Source: VFBF01 sp033764865
Lineage (GTDB): Bacteria > Pseudomonadota > Alphaproteobacteria > Caulobacterales > Aquidulcibacteraceae
Direction: 5' to 3'
Assembly (NCBI GenBank): GCA_033764865.1
Contig: JANRIM010000094.1
Location: 1-23,250 of the forward strand
Length of the DNA: 23,250 bases
The notes under the pieces: generated by a model
The model's database searches: none
The model's input: the letters and a program-made list of their open reading frames with translations, nothing else
What the model was told of the DNA's origin: nothing
In this document: piece by piece, positions 1 to 8,002 of the stretch
Layout: every line of letters starts with the position of its first letter
Numbering within the stretch: the first letter of the stretch is position 1
Translations under genes and position numbers: made by a program

Positions 1-684
1 ATCCGTCAACGCCCACGCGGCGATGCCGAACAGCGCGAACTGCCAGAGCACGCCGCTGACGGTGAGGACGGGACCGAGATCGACGCCGAAGCCCGCCGGA
101 ATGGTCGCCAGAAGGATGAGCCCCGTGGCGAACGCGAACACCGCAAGCACCCTCGCCCCGCGGCCACCCAAACGAAACACGGCCCCGGCGACCAGCAGCG
201 TCCACACCCCGCTCAGCAAGCCCACGCCGAGGATTTCCCCGATGCCGCCGGCCCACGCGTTCAGCATCTCGAACTGCACGGCGATGGCCGCCTGGTCCGC
301 GCCGGGAGCGCCGTACGCCTCCGCAAGCGTGGGCATGGCGAACAACCACCGCGAAATGCCGATGCATTTGGCCATGGCGGCGAGCGTGGCGAGGGACAGC
401 GTGGCCCCCGCCAGGGCGCCTGAGAGGCCGAGACGCACGTTCAGCGCGGCGGTGGCCGGGACCAGCAGGATGCCCACCATCAGATAGCAGCCGTACCCGA
501 TCATCATCGACGCCGACTCCGCGAGCACGCGGGGCAGCGCAATGGCCGCTGGATCGTCGAGACTGACGGGCCAGTTGATAGCGCTCGAAAGCACGAAGAA
601 CGCCGTCCACATCAGGATGAACTGGAGAAGGAGAAGCAGCGCCGCCATGCGGCCGGCGCGCCGTATCTGAATCGCGGAGGTCAT
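1..684 (-). CDS. DUF4386-like integral membrane protein (3' end off the window)
   Basis: This open frame starts at ATG 684 and runs to the left edge without a stop, giving 228 codons of an incomplete protein. The product is very hydrophobic, with about six likely membrane segments near residues 13-34, 57-79, 84-106, 150-171, 177-197 and 206-226. The N-terminal part, with a basic start followed by a helix and then an NWPVSLDDPAAIALP loop, resembles what I remember of DUF4386 proteins, a family of unknown function. An AGGGA lies about ten bases before the ATG. It follows metK in the same direction but is separated by a strong terminator, so it is probably transcribed on its own from within 685-788. 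The membrane-protein call is firm; the family name is tentative and no function can be stated. Confidence 0.65.
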   Translation of the reverse strand, partial: MTSAIQIRRAGRMAALLLLLQFILMWTAFFVLSSAINWPVSLDDPAAIALPRVLAESASMMIGYGCYLMVGILLVPATAALNVRLGLSGALAGATLSLATLAAMAKCIGISRWLFAMPTLAEAYGAPGADQAAIAVQFEMLNAWAGGIGEILGVGLLSGVWTLLVAGAVFRLGGRGARVLAVFAFATGLILLATIPAGFGVDLGPVLTVSGVLWQFALFGIAAWALTD

Positions 685-753
685 GAGATCATCCCTGGCG
701 CGTCCACCAACGTCGGACGCCAGCGCAGGGTACGGCGGCGGCCCGCCGGCACA

Positions 754-767
754 TTGATCGTGATCAA
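754..767. promoter_or_regulatory. Perfect 6+6 inverted repeat upstream of the DUF4386-like gene
   Basis: TTGATC-GT-GATCAA is a perfect dyad lying between the metK terminator and the start of the DUF4386-like gene, about 70 bases upstream of that ATG. It is an AT-richer spot in very GC-rich flanks. It could be an operator for a dimeric regulator, but no regulator is identified and a short dyad can occur by chance. Confidence 0.25.
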
Positions 768-788
768 GTTCGCGCGCCGCCGGACACG

Positions 789-825
789 AAAACGCCCGCC
801 GGCGCTGGCGCGCCGACGGGCGTTT
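789..825 (-). terminator. Intrinsic terminator of metK
   Basis: Read on the minus strand, the region just after the metK stop forms a hairpin. AAACGCCCG pairs with CGGGCGTTTT, and an inner CGGCG/CGCCG stem is separated by a few bases. The descending arm ends in a short T run. It lies about 20 bases past the stop codon, the normal position for a factor-independent terminator, and separates metK from the DUF4386-like gene. Confidence 0.85.
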
Positions 826-843
826 AGCCGTTCGCGCCGGGAC

Positions 844-2034
844 TCAGGCCAGGCGGCGGAGCGCGTCGGCCAGATCGGTCTTTTCCCAGGAGAAGCCGCC
901 GTCCGCATCGGGCGTCCGGCCGAAATGGCCGTAAGCGGCGGTGCGGGCGTAGATCGGCTTGTTGAGCTTCAGGTGTTCGCGGATCGCGCGCGGGGTGCAC
1001 CCGCCCAGCATGTCCGGCAGGATGGCCTCAAGCTTGGCGGGATCGATCGTGTCAGCGCCGTGCAGGTCGACGTAGAAGGACAGCGGGCGCGCCACGCCGA
1101 TCGCGTAGCTGATCTGGATGGTGCACTGGTCAGCCAATCCCGCGGCCACGACGTTCTTGGCGAGATACCGGCAGGCATACGCTGCGCTGCGGTCCACCTT
1201 CGTGGGATCCTTGCCGGAAAACGCGCCGCCGCCGTGGGGCGCTGCGCCGCCGTAGGTGTCGACGATGATCTTGCGCCCGGTGAGCCCGGTATCCCCGTCC
1301 GGTCCGCCGATGACGAAATTGCCGGTCGGGTTCACGTGGAAGACCGTCTTGGCGTCAACCATGCCCGCAGGGAAAACGCCCTTGATGTAGGGCATGCAGA
1401 TGTCGGCCACGTCCTTGGGCGTGAGGCCTTCGGCATGCTGCGTCGACAGCACGATCTCCAGCGCGCGCACGGGTTTGCCGTTCTCGTACTGCAGCGTGAC
1501 CTGGCTTTTTGCGTCTGGCTCCAGCTTCGGCTCCTTGCCGGAGTGGCGGGCCTCGGCAAGCACCTTCAGGATGTTGTGCGAGTACTGCAGGGTGGCCGGC
1601 ATGAGTTCCGGCGTCTCGTTCGTGGCGTAACCGAACATGATCCCCTGGTCGCCGGCGCCTTCGTCCTTCTCGGAGGTTGAATCGACGCCCATCGCGATAT
1701 CGGCGGACTGCGCGTGGAGATGGCACTCATAGTGCGCGGTGGCCCAGTGGAAGCCCTTCTGGTGGTAGCCGATATCCTTCACGGCCTCCCGCACCTTGTG
1801 CTCCAGGCCCTCGATGACGTCGGCCATCCTGTCGTCGGTGGTCCGCACCTCGCCGGCCAGCACGATCCGCTGGGTGGTCACCAGCGTTTCGCAGGCGACG
1901 CGCGCCACGGGATCGCCATCCAGGAACGCATCGACCACGGTGTCGGAGATGCGGTCGGCCACCTTGTCCGGATGGCCCTCGGAGACGCTTTCACTGGTGA
2001 AGACGTAGGACTGGCGGCGCACGAGGGTCTCCAT
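844..2034 (-). CDS. metK: S-adenosylmethionine synthetase (methionine adenosyltransferase)
   Basis: The 396-residue product makes S-adenosylmethionine from methionine and ATP in the cytoplasm. Family signatures are clear: the N-terminal FTSESVSEGHPDKVADRISD, the ATP-contacting GAGDQGIMFGYATNE segment, the GGPDGDTGLTGRKIIVDTYGG stretch, and the glycine-rich GGGAFSGKDPTKVDRSAAY loop. Length is close to the usual 380-400. I place the start at ATG 2034 (METLVRRQ), where homology begins; the same frame continues upstream through the intergenic region and the XRE gene but has no MetK-like sequence there. There is no Shine-Dalgarno sequence before this ATG, and an AT-rich palindrome with promoter-like elements ends only about 15 bases upstream. 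The gene is followed by an intrinsic terminator. It is separated by 83 bases from the XRE regulator gene, so it may be both co-transcribed and independently controlled. Confidence 0.98.
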   Translation of the reverse strand: METLVRRQSYVFTSESVSEGHPDKVADRISDTVVDAFLDGDPVARVACETLVTTQRIVLAGEVRTTDDRMADVIEGLEHKVREAVKDIGYHQKGFHWATAHYECHLHAQSADIAMGVDSTSEKDEGAGDQGIMFGYATNETPELMPATLQYSHNILKVLAEARHSGKEPKLEPDAKSQVTLQYENGKPVRALEIVLSTQHAEGLTPKDVADICMPYIKGVFPAGMVDAKTVFHVNPTGNFVIGGPDGDTGLTGRKIIVDTYGGAAPHGGGAFSGKDPTKVDRSAAYACRYLAKNVVAAGLADQCTIQISYAIGVARPLSFYVDLHGADTIDPAKLEAILPDMLGGCTPRAIREHLKLNKPIYARTAAYGHFGRTPDADGGFSWEKTDLADALRRLA

Positions 2035-2047
2035 CAGTGGGGATTGG

Positions 2048-2074
2048 GATATAAAGACTTCCTTATATGTCCAA
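2048..2074 (-). promoter_or_regulatory. metK promoter and palindromic operator candidate
   Basis: Positions 2049-2068 read ATATAAAGACTTCCTTATAT, an imperfect palindrome with ATATAA/TTATAT arms, conspicuous in GC-rich DNA. On the minus strand a TTGGAC (2074-2069) and a TATATC (2053-2048), 15 bases apart, could be -35 and -10 elements overlapping it. A start site about 7 bases past the -10 would leave almost no leader before ATG 2034. From memory, AT-rich palindromes of this general form precede methionine-cycle genes in alphaproteobacteria and are assigned to ArsR-type SahR/SamR-like regulators. That link is recollection, not shown here. Confidence 0.5.
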
Positions 2075-2117
2075 CTGACAGCCCGCAAGGATGGGCCGGC
2101 AGGACGAGCCGCGGGGA

Positions 2118-2540
2118 TCAGCCGGGGCTGTCGCCAGCCGGCTCGTCGTCCTCTTCGGCCATGACGCGGACCAGCTCCACCACCCGGCGGCGCAGCTTGG
2201 GGCTGCGGATCGTCCCGAAAATCTGCAGGAGCCGCTGGCCCTCCGGGGTGGCCATCATGTCGTACACGAGGTCCTGGGGGCCCTCCTCGGCCACGCCGCG
2301 ACCCTCCACGGACAGACCTTCGTAGAAATACTGCACGGGCACGCCCAGCGCCTTGGCCATCTCCCACAGCCGGCTGGCGGCGATGCGGTTGACGCCGTTC
2401 TCGTACTTCTGGATCTGCTGGAACGTCACGCCCACCATGTCGGCGAGCTTTTCCTGGGACAGATCGATCTCCAGCCGGCGGCTCTTCACCCGCTTGCCGA
2501 TCCGTTCGTCCACCGCGTTGGCGAGCCGTTCGTCGCTCAT
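2118..2540 (-). CDS. XRE-family (Cro/CI-type) helix-turn-helix regulator
   Basis: The 140-residue protein has one HTH_3 domain at about residues 13-68. Its recognition region is RRLEIDLSQEKLADMVGVTFQQIQKYENGVNRIAASRLWEMAKALGV in outline, followed by the VQYFYEGL motif typical of this alphaproteobacterial subgroup. The C-terminal half (about 75-140) is helical and ends in acidic residues; I recognise no ligand domain. The start at ATG 2540 overlaps the lnt stop by 4 bases (ATGA), so translation is probably coupled to lnt. The gene lies directly before metK in the same direction, an arrangement I recall as conserved in alphaproteobacteria. A role in metK or cell-cycle-linked control is possible but not shown. 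The regulator type is certain; its targets are unknown. Confidence 0.93.
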   Translation of the reverse strand: MSDERLANAVDERIGKRVKSRRLEIDLSQEKLADMVGVTFQQIQKYENGVNRIAASRLWEMAKALGVPVQYFYEGLSVEGRGVAEEGPQDLVYDMMATPEGQRLLQIFGTIRSPKLRRRVVELVRVMAEEDDEPAGDSPG

Positions 2541-4177
2541 GACCGGAACCCTCGCGCCGGCGCGCCCGGGGGCGCAAATCGCAGCAAGCCGATGAGCACG
2601 AAGAGCGCCGCCGTCAACCAGAACCCGTAGCGGGCGTTGACCGTCTCCGGCAGCGCCGGCGGCAGTGCCGCCTCCACCGCCCCACCCTCGCGCCCCATCG
2701 ACACGACCTTGCGGCCGTAGGCGTCCGTTATGGAGGAAATGCCCCCCGAGGCGGCGCGCGCCATCGGCAGGCCCTCCTCGATGGCGCGATACCGGGACTG
2801 GTTGTCGTTCTGGTACGGCCCCGTTCCGTCGCCATACCAGGCGTCGATGGAGATGTTGGCCAGCCAGCCGGGACGCTCCGCGCCCCGGGGGACGAGACCG
2901 GGAAAGATCGATTCGTAGCAGATGAGGATGAGCGCCGTGTCGGCGCCGGGCACGACCACGCGCGTGGGCGGCGGGCCGGGCGTGAAGCCTTCGCCGATCT
3001 GCTGCAGCGTGGGGATATCGAGCCACGAGATCAGGTTGAACGCCGGGATGAATTCCCCGAAAGGCGTGAGCCGGTTCTTGTCGTGCCACTGCATGACGTT
3101 GACCTGCCCGTCCACGCCATCGAGCACGAATCCCGCGTTGTAGAAGTTGGCGATCCGCGAACTGTCGCGTTCGTCGCGTTCGAGGCGCGTGGCGCCGATG
3201 ATCAGGACACGATCGCCGAGTGTGGCGCCGATGGCGTCCAGCATGTCGGGGTTTTCCATCAGCACCGGCATCTGGGGATAGCGCACGGGCACGGCGCCTT
3301 CGGGCCAGAGCACGATTTCCGCCTCCGTCTCCCCGGGCGCGCCGGTGAGTTCGAGATAGCGCGAAAGCACTTCCCACTCGCGGCCCTCGGTCCACTTCTC
3401 ACGCTGGGTGTAGCCTGGATCCACCACCCGCACGACGACGCCCGCGCCCCGGGGCGAGACTGGTCCGGCGGCCTCGAGCCGCTGCTGGCCCGCCCCCCAA
3501 ACAAGGCCAAGCAAGAGTGCGGCGACCATCGCCGGCGCCGCGCGCGCGCCCCAGCCTCGATGCGCGTCCGCAAACGTGGCCGGGGCGCACCCGACCAGAA
3601 GCGTGAAAGCCGTCAGGCCGTAGATGCCCACGTAGGCCGCCATCTGCGAGATCGCGCCGCCCGCCTCCCAGGTGTAGCCTGCGAGATTCCAGGGGAAGCC
3701 GCCGAAGGCGTGACCGCGCGCAAGCTCCGCGAGCGCAAGCGCCGCCGCGAGCACCGCGATGCGCCGGGAATCCCCCGTCCAGAACCGCGTCGACACCGCG
3801 CACGCAGCCCCCCAGAACAGCGCGAGCAACGCCGGCAGCGACAGGACGCCCAGGGGCATCAGCGCCATCGCGCCGTCCACCTGCGTGAACGCCGCGCCCA
3901 CCCAGTACGTGCCGGACAGGAAGTGCCCGAACGCAAACGACCAGCCCCGTGCGAACGCGGTCCGCGCGGGCCTGTGGCGGCGCATGGCGCCGTCGGTGAG
4001 CCACACGAGCACGCACAGCGCCACGAACAGGGCCGGCGCCGCGTAGAACGGCGCAAAAGCGAGCGCGCCGAAGGCGCCGGCGGCCATCGCCACCGCATGG
4101 ATCCGCCAGACGGGCAGCGCGTCGAGCCACGCCTGGACGCCGTGGGCGCCTGCGTGTTCTTCCTCCCCCGCTCTCAC
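2537..4177 (-). CDS. lnt: Apolipoprotein N-acyltransferase
   Basis: Lnt adds the third acyl chain to the N-terminal cysteine of lipoproteins at the periplasmic face of the inner membrane. The 546-residue product has a hydrophobic N-terminal half (about 25-230, several membrane helices), then a nitrilase-type catalytic domain (about 245-505), then a final helix near 518-535. The catalytic triad is visible: Glu293 in WPEG, Lys367 in HDKNRLTPFGEF, and Cys420 in ICYESIF. The spacing is similar to E. coli E267/K335/C387. The conserved DAWYGD...GP and RAIEEGLP segments follow. The start is GTG 4177, chosen because it overlaps the stop of the upstream CBS-domain gene by 4 bases (GTGA). The 3' end likewise overlaps the XRE regulator start. 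The neighbouring order of ybeY, corC-like, lnt matches the well-known ybeZ-ybeY-ybeX-lnt cluster. Confidence 0.97.
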   Translation of the reverse strand: MRAGEEEHAGAHGVQAWLDALPVWRIHAVAMAAGAFGALAFAPFYAAPALFVALCVLVWLTDGAMRRHRPARTAFARGWSFAFGHFLSGTYWVGAAFTQVDGAMALMPLGVLSLPALLALFWGAACAVSTRFWTGDSRRIAVLAAALALAELARGHAFGGFPWNLAGYTWEAGGAISQMAAYVGIYGLTAFTLLVGCAPATFADAHRGWGARAAPAMVAALLLGLVWGAGQQRLEAAGPVSPRGAGVVVRVVDPGYTQREKWTEGREWEVLSRYLELTGAPGETEAEIVLWPEGAVPVRYPQMPVLMENPDMLDAIGATLGDRVLIIGATRLERDERDSSRIANFYNAGFVLDGVDGQVNVMQWHDKNRLTPFGEFIPAFNLISWLDIPTLQQIGEGFTPGPPPTRVVVPGADTALILICYESIFPGLVPRGAERPGWLANISIDAWYGDGTGPYQNDNQSRYRAIEEGLPMARAASGGISSITDAYGRKVVSMGREGGAVEAALPPALPETVNARYGFWLTAALFVLIGLLRFAPPGAPARGFRS

Positions 4178-5091
4178 CCCGCGGTCTCCTCCTTGGGCGC
4201 CTGCGGCGCAGGCTTGATGCGCAGCCGCTTCACACGGCGTGGATCGGCGTCCAGCACCTCGAAATCGAAGCCTGCGGGATGCTTCAGCACCTCCCCGCGC
4301 TGCGGCACCCGCGAGGCGATGGCCGCAGCGAGACCCGCCACCGTCTCCACATCGTCCTCATGATCGGCGAGGCCCAGCTTTACGCCGAGCTTCGCCTCCA
4401 CCGCCTCGACGCTCGCGCGGCCGTCCGCTTCGTACACGCCGCCGGGGCGCGCCAGCACGCTGTCGGTATCGTCGATATCGTGTTCGTCCTCGATGTCGCC
4501 GACGATCTGCTCCACGATATCCTCAATGGAGACGAGCCCGTCGGTGCCGCCGTATTCGTCGATCACCAACGCCAGGTGGATGCGACGGGACTTCATCGTC
4601 ACCAGCAAGGTGGGCAGCGGCATCGACGGCGGAACGAAAAGGATGTCGCGTTTCACGCGCGTCAGCACACGGTCGCTGAACTTGCCGGAGGGCAGGCCGT
4701 CCCCGTTGGGCGCGAGCAACGCCATCACTTCCTTGACGTGCACGAACCCGATGGGATCGTCCAGCGTGTCGCGGTAGATCGGCAGGCGCGAATGCTGGGA
4801 CTCCGCGAACAGGCGCGCCGTGTCGCCCAGCGTCGCCGACGCCTCGATGGCCACGATGTCCGCACGCGGCGTCATCACGTCGCCCGCGCGCAGCTTCTCG
4901 TTGAAGCGCGCGGCGGCGATGACCATCGTCCGCTGCGCCGAGTCGAGCATCTCACCGCGGCCGTCGCGGTTCTCAAGGGCGTCCGCGACGTCCTCGAACA
5001 CGCTGGCCGCGGAGCTGCGCTTCAGGATGCGCTCGAACAGGGCGCGCAGGCGGGACCGGGAGGTGGGCGCAATTTCCGGGATGTCTGTCAT
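4174..5091 (-). CDS. ybeX: CorC/YbeX (TlyC-like) CBS-domain protein
   Basis: A 305-residue soluble protein with paired CBS domains (about 70-130 and 145-200) and a C-terminal CorC_HlyC (transporter-associated) domain (about 213-295). Diagnostic strings include MTPRADIVAI, SRLPIYRDTLDDPIGFVHVKE, VIDEYGGTDGLVSIEDIVEQIVGDIEDEHD, and the late GFDFEVLDADPRRVKRLRI. It lacks the N-terminal DUF21 membrane domain of the larger family members, as YbeX/CorC does. The family is linked to Mg2+/Co2+ homeostasis and, through YbeX, to ribosome metabolism. Annotations as hemolysin C are historical. Start ATG 5091 overlaps the ybeY stop by 4 bases, and its stop overlaps the lnt GTG, so it is translationally coupled on both sides. 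Confidence 0.95.
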   Translation of the reverse strand: MTDIPEIAPTSRSRLRALFERILKRSSAASVFEDVADALENRDGRGEMLDSAQRTMVIAAARFNEKLRAGDVMTPRADIVAIEASATLGDTARLFAESQHSRLPIYRDTLDDPIGFVHVKEVMALLAPNGDGLPSGKFSDRVLTRVKRDILFVPPSMPLPTLLVTMKSRRIHLALVIDEYGGTDGLVSIEDIVEQIVGDIEDEHDIDDTDSVLARPGGVYEADGRASVEAVEAKLGVKLGLADHEDDVETVAGLAAAIASRVPQRGEVLKHPAGFDFEVLDADPRRVKRLRIKPAPQAPKEETAG

Positions 5092-5552
5092 GGGGGAAGG
5101 CCGTAGGGATCGTCGATGCCGAGGCCGGCGAGAATGGCGCGCTCGCGCGTTTCCATGGTTTCGGCGTCGTCGTCGGCGTCGTGGTCGTAACCGAGAAGAT
5201 GCAGGAATCCGTGCGTCAGCATGTGCGTGGCGTGCGCATTGATCGTCTTGCCCTGGGCGGCGGCCTCCGTGACGATCGTCTCCAGCGCCAGCGCGATATC
5301 GCCCAGCGCCGCCATGCCGGGCGGCGCCGGAAACGACAACACGTTCGTCGGCGCATCTTTGCCGCGCCACGTCCGGTTGAGATCGCGCAGCGCCGCGTCA
5401 TCGGCAAAGAGCACGGACACGGCCCCCTCGGCGCGCTCCCCCGCCGCTGCGGCGCGCAGGACGCGCTCGGCCAGACTTTCGGGATCCTCGCCCAGCGCTT
5501 CGGCCCAGCCCGCCGCCTCGACGGCGGCCTCGATCTCGAGCGCCATGGTCAT
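5088..5552 (-). CDS. ybeY: Endoribonuclease YbeY (16S rRNA maturation / ribosome quality control)
   Basis: The 154-residue product carries the UPF0054 zinc signature HGFLHLLGYDH, with His114, His118 and His124 as metal ligands. It also has the family's upstream RGKDAPTNVLSFP stretch at about 63-75, so it should be a metal-dependent RNase acting on the 3' end of 16S rRNA and in 70S quality control. Start ATG 5552 is chosen because it overlaps the phoH stop by 4 bases; a second ATG lies two codons downstream (5546). Its position between phoH and the corC-like gene is the classical arrangement. Confidence 0.97.
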   Translation of the reverse strand: MTMALEIEAAVEAAGWAEALGEDPESLAERVLRAAAAGERAEGAVSVLFADDAALRDLNRTWRGKDAPTNVLSFPAPPGMAALGDIALALETIVTEAAAQGKTINAHATHMLTHGFLHLLGYDHDADDDAETMETRERAILAGLGIDDPYGLPP

Positions 5553-6523
5553 GACGGATGTCGCCGTCGCTTCTCGTCGTGGTCATAGGCTTCCACGATT
5601 TCGGCCACCAGATCGTGCCGCATCACATCCTGCGATGTGAAGCGCACGACTTCCACCCGCTTCAGCGCGCCCAGAAGATGCAACGCGTGATCGAGGCCGG
5701 AGAGAGTGGCGCTGGCCAGGTCGATCTGCGACGGATCGCCCGTCACCACCATCTGCGAACCCTGCCCCAGGCGGGTGAGCACCATCTTCATCTGCTGGAT
5801 GGTGGCGTTCTGCGCCTCATCGACGATGACGAACGCGTTGGACAAGGTCCGTCCGCGCATGAAGGCGATAGGCGCCACCTCGATCTTGTTCTGCTCCCGG
5901 CGCGCTTTGAGCTCGTCATCGCGCATCTGGCTGCGGAACGCATCCCAGATGGGCTGCAGGTAGGGATCGACCTTCTCCTCCAGTGCGCCGGGAAGGAAGC
6001 CGAGGCGCTCGCCCGCCTCCACGGCGGGTCGCGTGACCACGATCCGGTCGACAAGGCCGTTGCGCAGGGCCTCCACCGCGGCCGTCACGGCGAGGAACGT
6101 CTTGCCCGTACCCGCCGGGCCCACGCCGAACACGAGCGGTTTCGACTCGCTGCGGATGGCCTCCACGTAGCGCTGCTGGCGCGGCGTCTGCAGCGTGAAG
6201 GACCCCAGCGTCGGCAGATCCGAGAGCGTGACCACGCCCCCCTCGCCCGGCGTGGAAAAGCTGATGGCGGCGCGCACATCGCCTTCGCGCAACCGCTTTT
6301 TCATGTCGAAGTGCCGGATGAGCGTGAGGAAGATGCCTTCAGCGCGCGCCAGTTCCGGCTCGTTGTCGGACTCCAGCGCCACTTCGTTGCCGGCCACCCG
6401 GATGTCCACAAGATAGCTCTCGCCGCGCCGGAACGCGTCGTGGATGAGCGCGACATGCCGGTGCAGCGGGCCGAACAGCGCCTTCGCGGCGTTGGCGTCG
6501 GGGATCGTCACCGTGCGCCTCAT
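5549..6523 (-). CDS. phoH: PhoH-like ATPase (YbeZ type)
   Basis: The 324-residue protein is a P-loop ATPase of the PhoH family. The N-terminal segment (about 1-105) has the small KH-like region with GNEVALESDNEPELARAE. The ATPase domain carries Walker A GPAGTGKT at 135-142, Walker B FVIVDEAQN at 231-239, and TGDPSQID at 261-268. The motif VVTRPAVEAGERLGFLPG is characteristic. In E. coli the orthologue YbeZ partners with YbeY, its neighbour here, in RNA metabolism; the helicase-like activity is family knowledge. Start ATG 6523 overlaps the miaB stop by 4 bases, and its stop overlaps the ybeY ATG. Confidence 0.97.
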   Translation of the reverse strand: MRRTVTIPDANAAKALFGPLHRHVALIHDAFRRGESYLVDIRVAGNEVALESDNEPELARAEGIFLTLIRHFDMKKRLREGDVRAAISFSTPGEGGVVTLSDLPTLGSFTLQTPRQQRYVEAIRSESKPLVFGVGPAGTGKTFLAVTAAVEALRNGLVDRIVVTRPAVEAGERLGFLPGALEEKVDPYLQPIWDAFRSQMRDDELKARREQNKIEVAPIAFMRGRTLSNAFVIVDEAQNATIQQMKMVLTRLGQGSQMVVTGDPSQIDLASATLSGLDHALHLLGALKRVEVVRFTSQDVMRHDLVAEIVEAYDHDEKRRRHPS

Positions 6524-7938
6524 GCGCGCGTTCCCGAAAGGCTGTTGGGCGTGGCTTCGGCGATGCGCACGTCCACGATGCGCCCTGCAAGGTCCGCGGG
6601 ACCGTTGAAGTGCACGCCCTGCAGATAGGGGCTGCGCCCTTGCATCTGGCCAGGCCGTCGTCCGGGCCCCGCCACCAGAACGGGCAGCACGCGCCCGACC
6701 TGCGCGGCGTTGAACGCCGTCTGTTGCGCATGCACCAGCGCCTGCAGCTGCTGCAGCCGCGCGCCGGCCACCTCGTCGGGCACCTGGCCGTGCATGGCGG
6801 CGGCGGGGGTGCCGGGGCGACGGGAGTACTTGAAGGAAAACGCCGATGAAATCCGCGCAGCGCGGATCAGCGCAAGCGTGTCCTCGAAGTCCTTGTCCGT
6901 CTCGCCGGGGAAGCCCACGATGAAGTCGCTCGACAGCGCGATGTCGGGGCGCGCGGCGCGGAGCTTCTCCACGATGGCGAGGTAATGCTCCGCGGTGTGC
7001 TTTCGATTCATCGCCTTGAGGATGCGGGTGGAGCCGGACTGCACTGGCAGGTGCAGGTACGGCATCAGCTTTTCCTCCGCGCCGTGAAGGGCGATGAGGT
7101 CGTCGCCCATCTCCACGGGGTGGCTGGTGGCGTAGCGCAGGCGCTCAAGCCCTTCGATGCGGGCGAGCGCCTTCAGCAGCGTGGCGAAACCGGCCTCCGC
7201 GCCATCGGCGCCTTCGCCGTGCCAGGCGTTGACGTTCTGGCCGAGGAGCGTGACCTCACGCACGCCCTGCGCGACGAGGCCCTCGACCTCCGTGACGATG
7301 GCGCCCAGCGGGCGCGAGTACTCCGCCCCGCGCGTGTACGGCACGACGCAGAATGTGCAGAACTTGTCGCACCCTTCCTGGATGGCGACGAACGCCGTCA
7401 CCCCGGTCGCCTTCGGCGCCGGCAAGGCGTCGAACTTCTCGGCGGGGGTGAACTCCGCGGCCAGCCGCACCCCACGGGTGCGCGCGGTCTGGGCGATCAG
7501 TTCGGGAAGACGATGGAACGCCTGCGGCCCGACGACGAAATCCACCGCCTTCTCGCGGCGCATGATCTCTTCGCCTTCGGCCTGCGCCACGCACCCGGCG
7601 ACCACGATGGTCGTGTCCGTCCCCGTTCCGGCGCGACGCTCCTTGTGCGCGCGCAGGCGCCCGAGCTCCGAGTAGACCTTCTCGGTGGCCTTCTCACGGA
7701 TGTGGCAGGTGTTGAGGATGACCAGATCGGCGTCGTCCGGCGCGGCGGCGACGCCAAAGCCGTGCGGCGCCAGCAAATCGCGCATCCGGTCGGAGTCATA
7801 GACGTTGGCTTGGCAGCCGTAGGTCTGGATGAACACCGTCCTGGCTGGCGCAGAGGCGGGCATGGGCTCGGATTTCGGATACGGAGGGGTCCCGTGGGCG
7901 GGCCGCGGGGAGGCCGGGCGCTGGTGCGCGTTCGTCAT
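6520..7938 (-). CDS. miaB: tRNA-2-methylthio-N6-dimethylallyladenosine synthase
   Basis: MiaB is a radical-SAM enzyme with two [4Fe-4S] clusters that methylthiolates i6A37 in tRNA. In this 472-residue reading the N-terminal UPF0004 domain supplies Cys42 (YGCQANVYDSD), Cys78 (NTCHIREKA) and Cys116 (AGCVAQ). The radical-SAM motif CDKFCTFC gives Cys190/194/197. The VGFPGETDKDF and YSRRPGTPA motifs follow, with a C-terminal TRAM domain at about 410-468. The first 25 residues are Pro-rich and not family-like. ATG 7863 (MPASAPARTVFIQTYGC) is an equally plausible start, and neither has a good ribosome binding site. The residue after GCQ is Ala rather than the usual Met, a minor variation. It is the first gene of the overlapping miaB-phoH-ybeY-ybeX-lnt-xre operon. 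Confidence 0.97.
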   Translation of the reverse strand: MTNAHQRPASPRPAHGTPPYPKSEPMPASAPARTVFIQTYGCQANVYDSDRMRDLLAPHGFGVAAAPDDADLVILNTCHIREKATEKVYSELGRLRAHKERRAGTGTDTTIVVAGCVAQAEGEEIMRREKAVDFVVGPQAFHRLPELIAQTARTRGVRLAAEFTPAEKFDALPAPKATGVTAFVAIQEGCDKFCTFCVVPYTRGAEYSRPLGAIVTEVEGLVAQGVREVTLLGQNVNAWHGEGADGAEAGFATLLKALARIEGLERLRYATSHPVEMGDDLIALHGAEEKLMPYLHLPVQSGSTRILKAMNRKHTAEHYLAIVEKLRAARPDIALSSDFIVGFPGETDKDFEDTLALIRAARISSAFSFKYSRRPGTPAAAMHGQVPDEVAGARLQQLQALVHAQQTAFNAAQVGRVLPVLVAGPGRRPGQMQGRSPYLQGVHFNGPADLAGRIVDVRIAEATPNSLSGTRA

Positions 7939-8002
7939 GCAGGCCGCCGGTCAATCCTTGCTCGCCGACGGCGGGCACATCCGCGCCGCCAGGCAAGCGC
8001 GC

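Noticed and set aside
754..1680. A 308-residue plus-strand open frame opposite metK
   Set aside because: It is a shadow of metK and runs through the metK terminator hairpin.
2035..2117. Possible SAM or SAM/SAH riboswitch before metK
   Set aside because: The gap is short, and its main feature is an AT-rich palindrome at the promoter. If transcription starts there, almost no leader RNA remains, and I see no pseudoknot-type conserved core.
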